From Candidatus Methanomethylophilaceae archaeon (GTDB lineage: Archaea; Thermoplasmatota; Thermoplasmata; Methanomassiliicoccales; Methanomethylophilaceae): DNA of 6,411 bases. Both the position numbers and the translations under genes were made by a program. A model generated the notes under the pieces. That model saw only the letters and a program-made list of their open reading frames with translations. It ran no database searches and was not told where the DNA came from. The stretch is from NCBI GenBank assembly GCA_017395275.1, contig JAFPVN010000283.1:1-6411 (forward strand), given 5' to 3'. Of the stretch, positions 4,363-6,411 are shown one piece after another (the first letter of the stretch is position 1; every line of letters starts with the position of its first letter).

Positions 4363-5763
4363 TCATTCCTGCCGATCGTCGCGCAGGAGATACGACATGA
4401 CCACGATGGCGGCCGCGAAGACCGCTGCGACTATGCACGCGGCGACGAAACCGTCATTGAACGCCGATGCCGTCACATCCATGATGTCTACCCCGTCGGA
4501 GTGCGAGAATGCGGTGAAGACCATCGCTCCGACCGCAAGACCCAGCGCACCGCCGATGTAGTACGCCTCGTTGGTCATGGATGCGGCCATGTCCCTTTCC
4601 GCGCCCGCATGCTCTACCAGTCTGGATGCCATGGGGCCGCCGACGAACGCCCATCCGAGACCCTGGGGTACCAGGACGAAGGCGAGTGTGACGATGTCCA
4701 GAGAATCCGCGAGGAAGACGTACAGCAGGACCGAGAACATGGTGATTGCGCCTGCGATGATGCAGAACGGCCTCCTCCCGTAGCGGTCCGACAGTTTGGA
4801 CACGGGTAGGCCGGTGACGGCGGTGATCACGGATGGGATGAACAGCAGCAGACCGATCTCCATCGGGGACAACCCGAGGCTGATCTCGCCGTAGAACGGG
4901 ACGAGGTAGATCAGGATCATGTACGCTATGTTCACGAACATCAGGCACAGGAACACCGAGCAGAATCCCAGGTCCCTGAACATCGACAGCTTGAGCATGG
5001 GCTCCGGATGGTGTCTCTCCCATGCGATGAACACCAGGGTGAATATCACGAAGAGCACCGCCGCGATGCAGCTCAGCGTCACGAGGTCGGGGTACGCTAC
5101 GGTCTCGATGGCGAATATCGCCGAGGACATCGCGATGAAGAACGTCGCCGTCCCCACGAGGTCGAGGTCCTTCTTCTCCCTGACCTCGGAATCGGAGGGG
5201 ATGGAGAGGAACGCGATGGGTATGACGATCAGACCGATAGGTATGTTGATCAGGAAGATCCAGTGCCATGACAGGAGCTCCACCACTATGCCCCCGACCG
5301 CAGGTCCGATGGCGTATCCCAGGGAAGCACCTATCGTCAGGACCCCCAGTCCGAAGGCCAGCCTGTTCCTCGGAAGGTGTTCGGTACAGCAGATCGGTCC
5401 GGCCGCGGCCAGCATCGCCGCACCCACCCCCTGCACGGCTCTTGCCGCAATGAGGATGGGGAAGGAGTTGAACAGTCCGCAGAACAGTGAGCTGACGGTG
5501 AACAGTGCGAACCCGAGGGTCAGGATGAGTTTCACGCCGTAGTTGGAGCACACCCTTGCGAAGGGGATGATGAGTCCGGCGAGGACCATCATGTAGATCA
5601 TGGTCACCCATGCGGCCGTACCCGTATCGATCCCCAGATCGTCGCCGATGTTGGGCAGGGCGACGCTCACGATGCTGCTGTCGAGACCGTCCATGAGCGT
5701 GGCGACGAACATGGCCACCAGCATGAGGGCGGTATGTCTCCTGTCTAGGACGGTCTCACTCAT
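4363..5763 (-). CDS. MFS transporter, DHA2 (EmrB/QacA-like) 14-segment family, probable drug/metabolite exporter
   Basis: This 466-residue membrane protein has about 14 hydrophobic segments (roughly 12-36, 50-70, 78-98, 103-126, 136-158, 165-188, 203-221, 228-248, 268-290, 302-320, 332-352, 357-380, 400-420, 436-459). Family signatures are LDSSIVSVALPNIG (27-40) at the end of segment 1, ARAVQGVGAA (107-116) in segment 4, the antiporter motif GYAIGPAVGG (149-158) followed by WIFLINIPIG (168-177), and LSDRYGRRP (324-332) in the loop before segment 11. The equivalent loop between segments 2 and 3 is degenerate (FARVCSNYGVK, 68-78). These mark proton-driven drug/H+ antiporters of DHA2; the real substrate cannot be read from sequence. 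It is a single gene, with a terminator upstream and the convergent operon downstream. No ribosome binding site precedes the ATG, and a TATA-like box about 26 nt upstream suggests leaderless mRNA. Confidence 0.88.
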   Translation of the reverse strand: MSETVLDRRHTALMLVAMFVATLMDGLDSSIVSVALPNIGDDLGIDTGTAAWVTMIYMMVLAGLIIPFARVCSNYGVKLILTLGFALFTVSSLFCGLFNSFPILIAARAVQGVGAAMLAAAGPICCTEHLPRNRLAFGLGVLTIGASLGYAIGPAVGGIVVELLSWHWIFLINIPIGLIVIPIAFLSIPSDSEVREKKDLDLVGTATFFIAMSSAIFAIETVAYPDLVTLSCIAAVLFVIFTLVFIAWERHHPEPMLKLSMFRDLGFCSVFLCLMFVNIAYMILIYLVPFYGEISLGLSPMEIGLLLFIPSVITAVTGLPVSKLSDRYGRRPFCIIAGAITMFSVLLYVFLADSLDIVTLAFVLVPQGLGWAFVGGPMASRLVEHAGAERDMAASMTNEAYYIGGALGLAVGAMVFTAFSHSDGVDIMDVTASAFNDGFVAACIVAAVFAAAIVVMSYLLRDDRQE

Positions 5764-5784
5764 GGGAGCGTGATTGACGCATCG

Positions 5785-5794
5785 AAAATAAACG
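5785..5794 (-). promoter_or_regulatory. TATA-like box of the MFS gene (probable leaderless promoter)
   Basis: The minus strand reads CGTTTATTTT (5794-5785). Its centre is about 26 nt before the A of the start codon (5763), the usual archaeal distance from TATA box to transcription start. The sequence between (ending ACGCTCCC before ATG) has no Shine-Dalgarno motif. Confidence 0.5.
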
Positions 5795-5829
5795 TATCGT
5801 CCGACACCCGCATCGGGAAGTGCCAGTAA

Positions 5830-5857
5830 GGAAAAGGGAAAGCCGGCCGAAGCCGGC
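5830..5857 (-). terminator. Terminator after the NCS2-type permease
   Basis: On the minus strand GCCGGC-TTCG-GCCGGC (5857-5842) is a perfect 6-bp stem with a UUCG tetraloop, one of the most stable RNA hairpins. It is followed by TTTCCCTTTTCC. It begins 8 nt after the permease stop codon and separates it from the MFS gene. Confidence 0.65.
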
Positions 5858-5865
5858 GTTTGTTC

Positions 5866-6411
5866 TCACTCCAGCCACCCGTTGGCGATCACGGCGTAGT
5901 TGATGAAGAAGTACACGATGAACACCGCGCAGAGGATCCAGAGCATCGGGGAGACCTCCCTGAACTTGCCGGTGGCGATCTTGCCGCCCACCCAGGTGAA
6001 CACCCCGAAGGCGATACCGTCGGTGATCGATCCCGCCAATCCCATCATGAAGATGGTCATGAACGCCATGGTGCATGTGACAGGGTCGGTCCACTCGATG
6101 TCCTTCACGCCCTTGATCATCATGATCCCAACGAGCACCAGCGCACCGACCGTGCAGGCGCTGGTGAAGGTCCCGAAGAATCCGGAGAACAGGAGAGCGA
6201 CCGCGAACAGCGCGGCAACGACCACGGGCATCAGACCCGTCCTCGCACCGGCCGCGATCCCTGTCGTGGACTCGATGAACGATGTGGTGGTCGATGTACC
6301 CACCACCGCTCCAGCGATGGATGCCACCGCATCGCTCGTGAGCGCCTTGTCCCCGTCGACGAGGTGGCCGTCCGAATCGATCATGCCCGCTTCGGTCCCG
6401 ACGCCTATGAG
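5866..6411 (-). CDS. NCS2/AzgA-like nucleobase permease, C-terminal part (5' end outside window)
   Basis: The frame is open to the right edge, and 181 C-terminal residues are visible of a protein that is usually about 430-450 long. The first Met in view (6382-6384) is internal, since LIGVGTEAG precedes it in frame. The segment GTSTTTSFIESTTGIAAGAR (38-57 of the visible part) matches the conserved substrate-site region of AzgA-like purine (adenine/guanine/hypoxanthine) permeases of the NCS2 family, which import bases with a proton. Several hydrophobic segments follow (about 61-79, 82-99, 113-129, 132-146, 154-171). Odd feature: several prolines I expect in this half of AzgA-like proteins are replaced (FSGFFG at 75-80, TMAFMT at 114-119, MMGLAGSI at 122-129). 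The substrate is therefore uncertain; a purine is the default guess. A strong hairpin terminator follows the stop. Confidence 0.85.
   Translation of the reverse strand, partial: LIGVGTEAGMIDSDGHLVDGDKALTSDAVASIAGAVVGTSTTTSFIESTTGIAAGARTGLMPVVVAALFAVALLFSGFFGTFTSACTVGALVLVGIMMIKGVKDIEWTDPVTCTMAFMTIFMMGLAGSITDGIAFGVFTWVGGKIATGKFREVSPMLWILCAVFIVYFFINYAVIANGWLE

Noticed and set aside
4346..4363. ACGGA...TCCGT inverted repeat overlapping the MFS stop codon, as an MFS terminator.
   Set aside because: The stem is only 5 bp with an 8-nt loop and no T-run follows on the minus strand, so it is too weak to annotate.
4454..5611. A 385-codon minus-strand frame inside the MFS gene.
   Set aside because: It is out of frame with the 14-segment transporter and gives an Arg/His/Pro-rich sequence with no membrane segments.
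1..6411. CRISPR arrays, insertion sequences, tRNA or rRNA genes.
   Set aside because: I saw no regularly spaced repeats, transposase-like reading frames, terminal inverted repeats or RNA-gene-like segments; nearly all DNA is accounted for by ordinary genes.

Overview
The window reads as a stretch of a euryarchaeal chromosome. The main clue is a PurP-family protein, an ATP-grasp ligase family of archaeal purine synthesis. Other clues are an SLC41/MgtE-like permease without cytoplasmic domains sitting next to two PhoU-TrkA_C proteins, GAGG-type ribosome binding sites 7 nt from several start codons, AT-rich TATA-like elements instead of sigma-type promoters, and a probable leaderless gene. The fairly high GC content and protein style would fit a methanogen of the Methanomassiliicoccales/Methanomethylophilaceae type. 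That placement is an inference from general resemblance, not a proof.

Layout from left to right. Positions 1-378 (minus) hold the first 126 residues of a protein with a signal peptide and a membrane anchor; its 3' end is outside the window. It starts 9 nt after the stop of purP (388-1545, minus), so the two are probably co-transcribed. A short AT-rich gap with a hairpin separates purP from a double-domain MgtE-like cation permease (1618-2844, minus). A 241-bp divergent intergenic region (2845-3085) contains promoter-like sequence, four copies of GATTCCG, two perfect palindromes and a doubtful small ORF. It leads into two overlapping paralogous PhoU-TrkA_C genes (3086-3739 and 3732-4307, plus), ended by a clear hairpin/T-tract terminator. 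Converging on this is a 14-segment MFS exporter-like gene (4363-5763, minus). A second clear terminator separates it from the C-terminal 181 residues of an NCS2/AzgA-like nucleobase permease (5866-6411, minus), cut by the right edge.

How the genes may work together. The best-supported functional unit is the divergent pair of MgtE-like permease and two cytoplasmic PhoU-TrkA_C proteins. Bacterial MgtE carries its own N and CBS gating domains; this permease has none, so the two soluble proteins are plausible gating or sensing subunits acting in trans. This neighbourhood is known in archaea as a conserved gene pair, but its mechanism is inferred here. PurP (purine synthesis) and the nucleobase permease (salvage) share a theme, but nothing in the sequence ties them together. 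The PurP is unusual: several family signature segments, including the glycine-rich ATP-grasp loop, are replaced, so its exact reaction should be treated as open.
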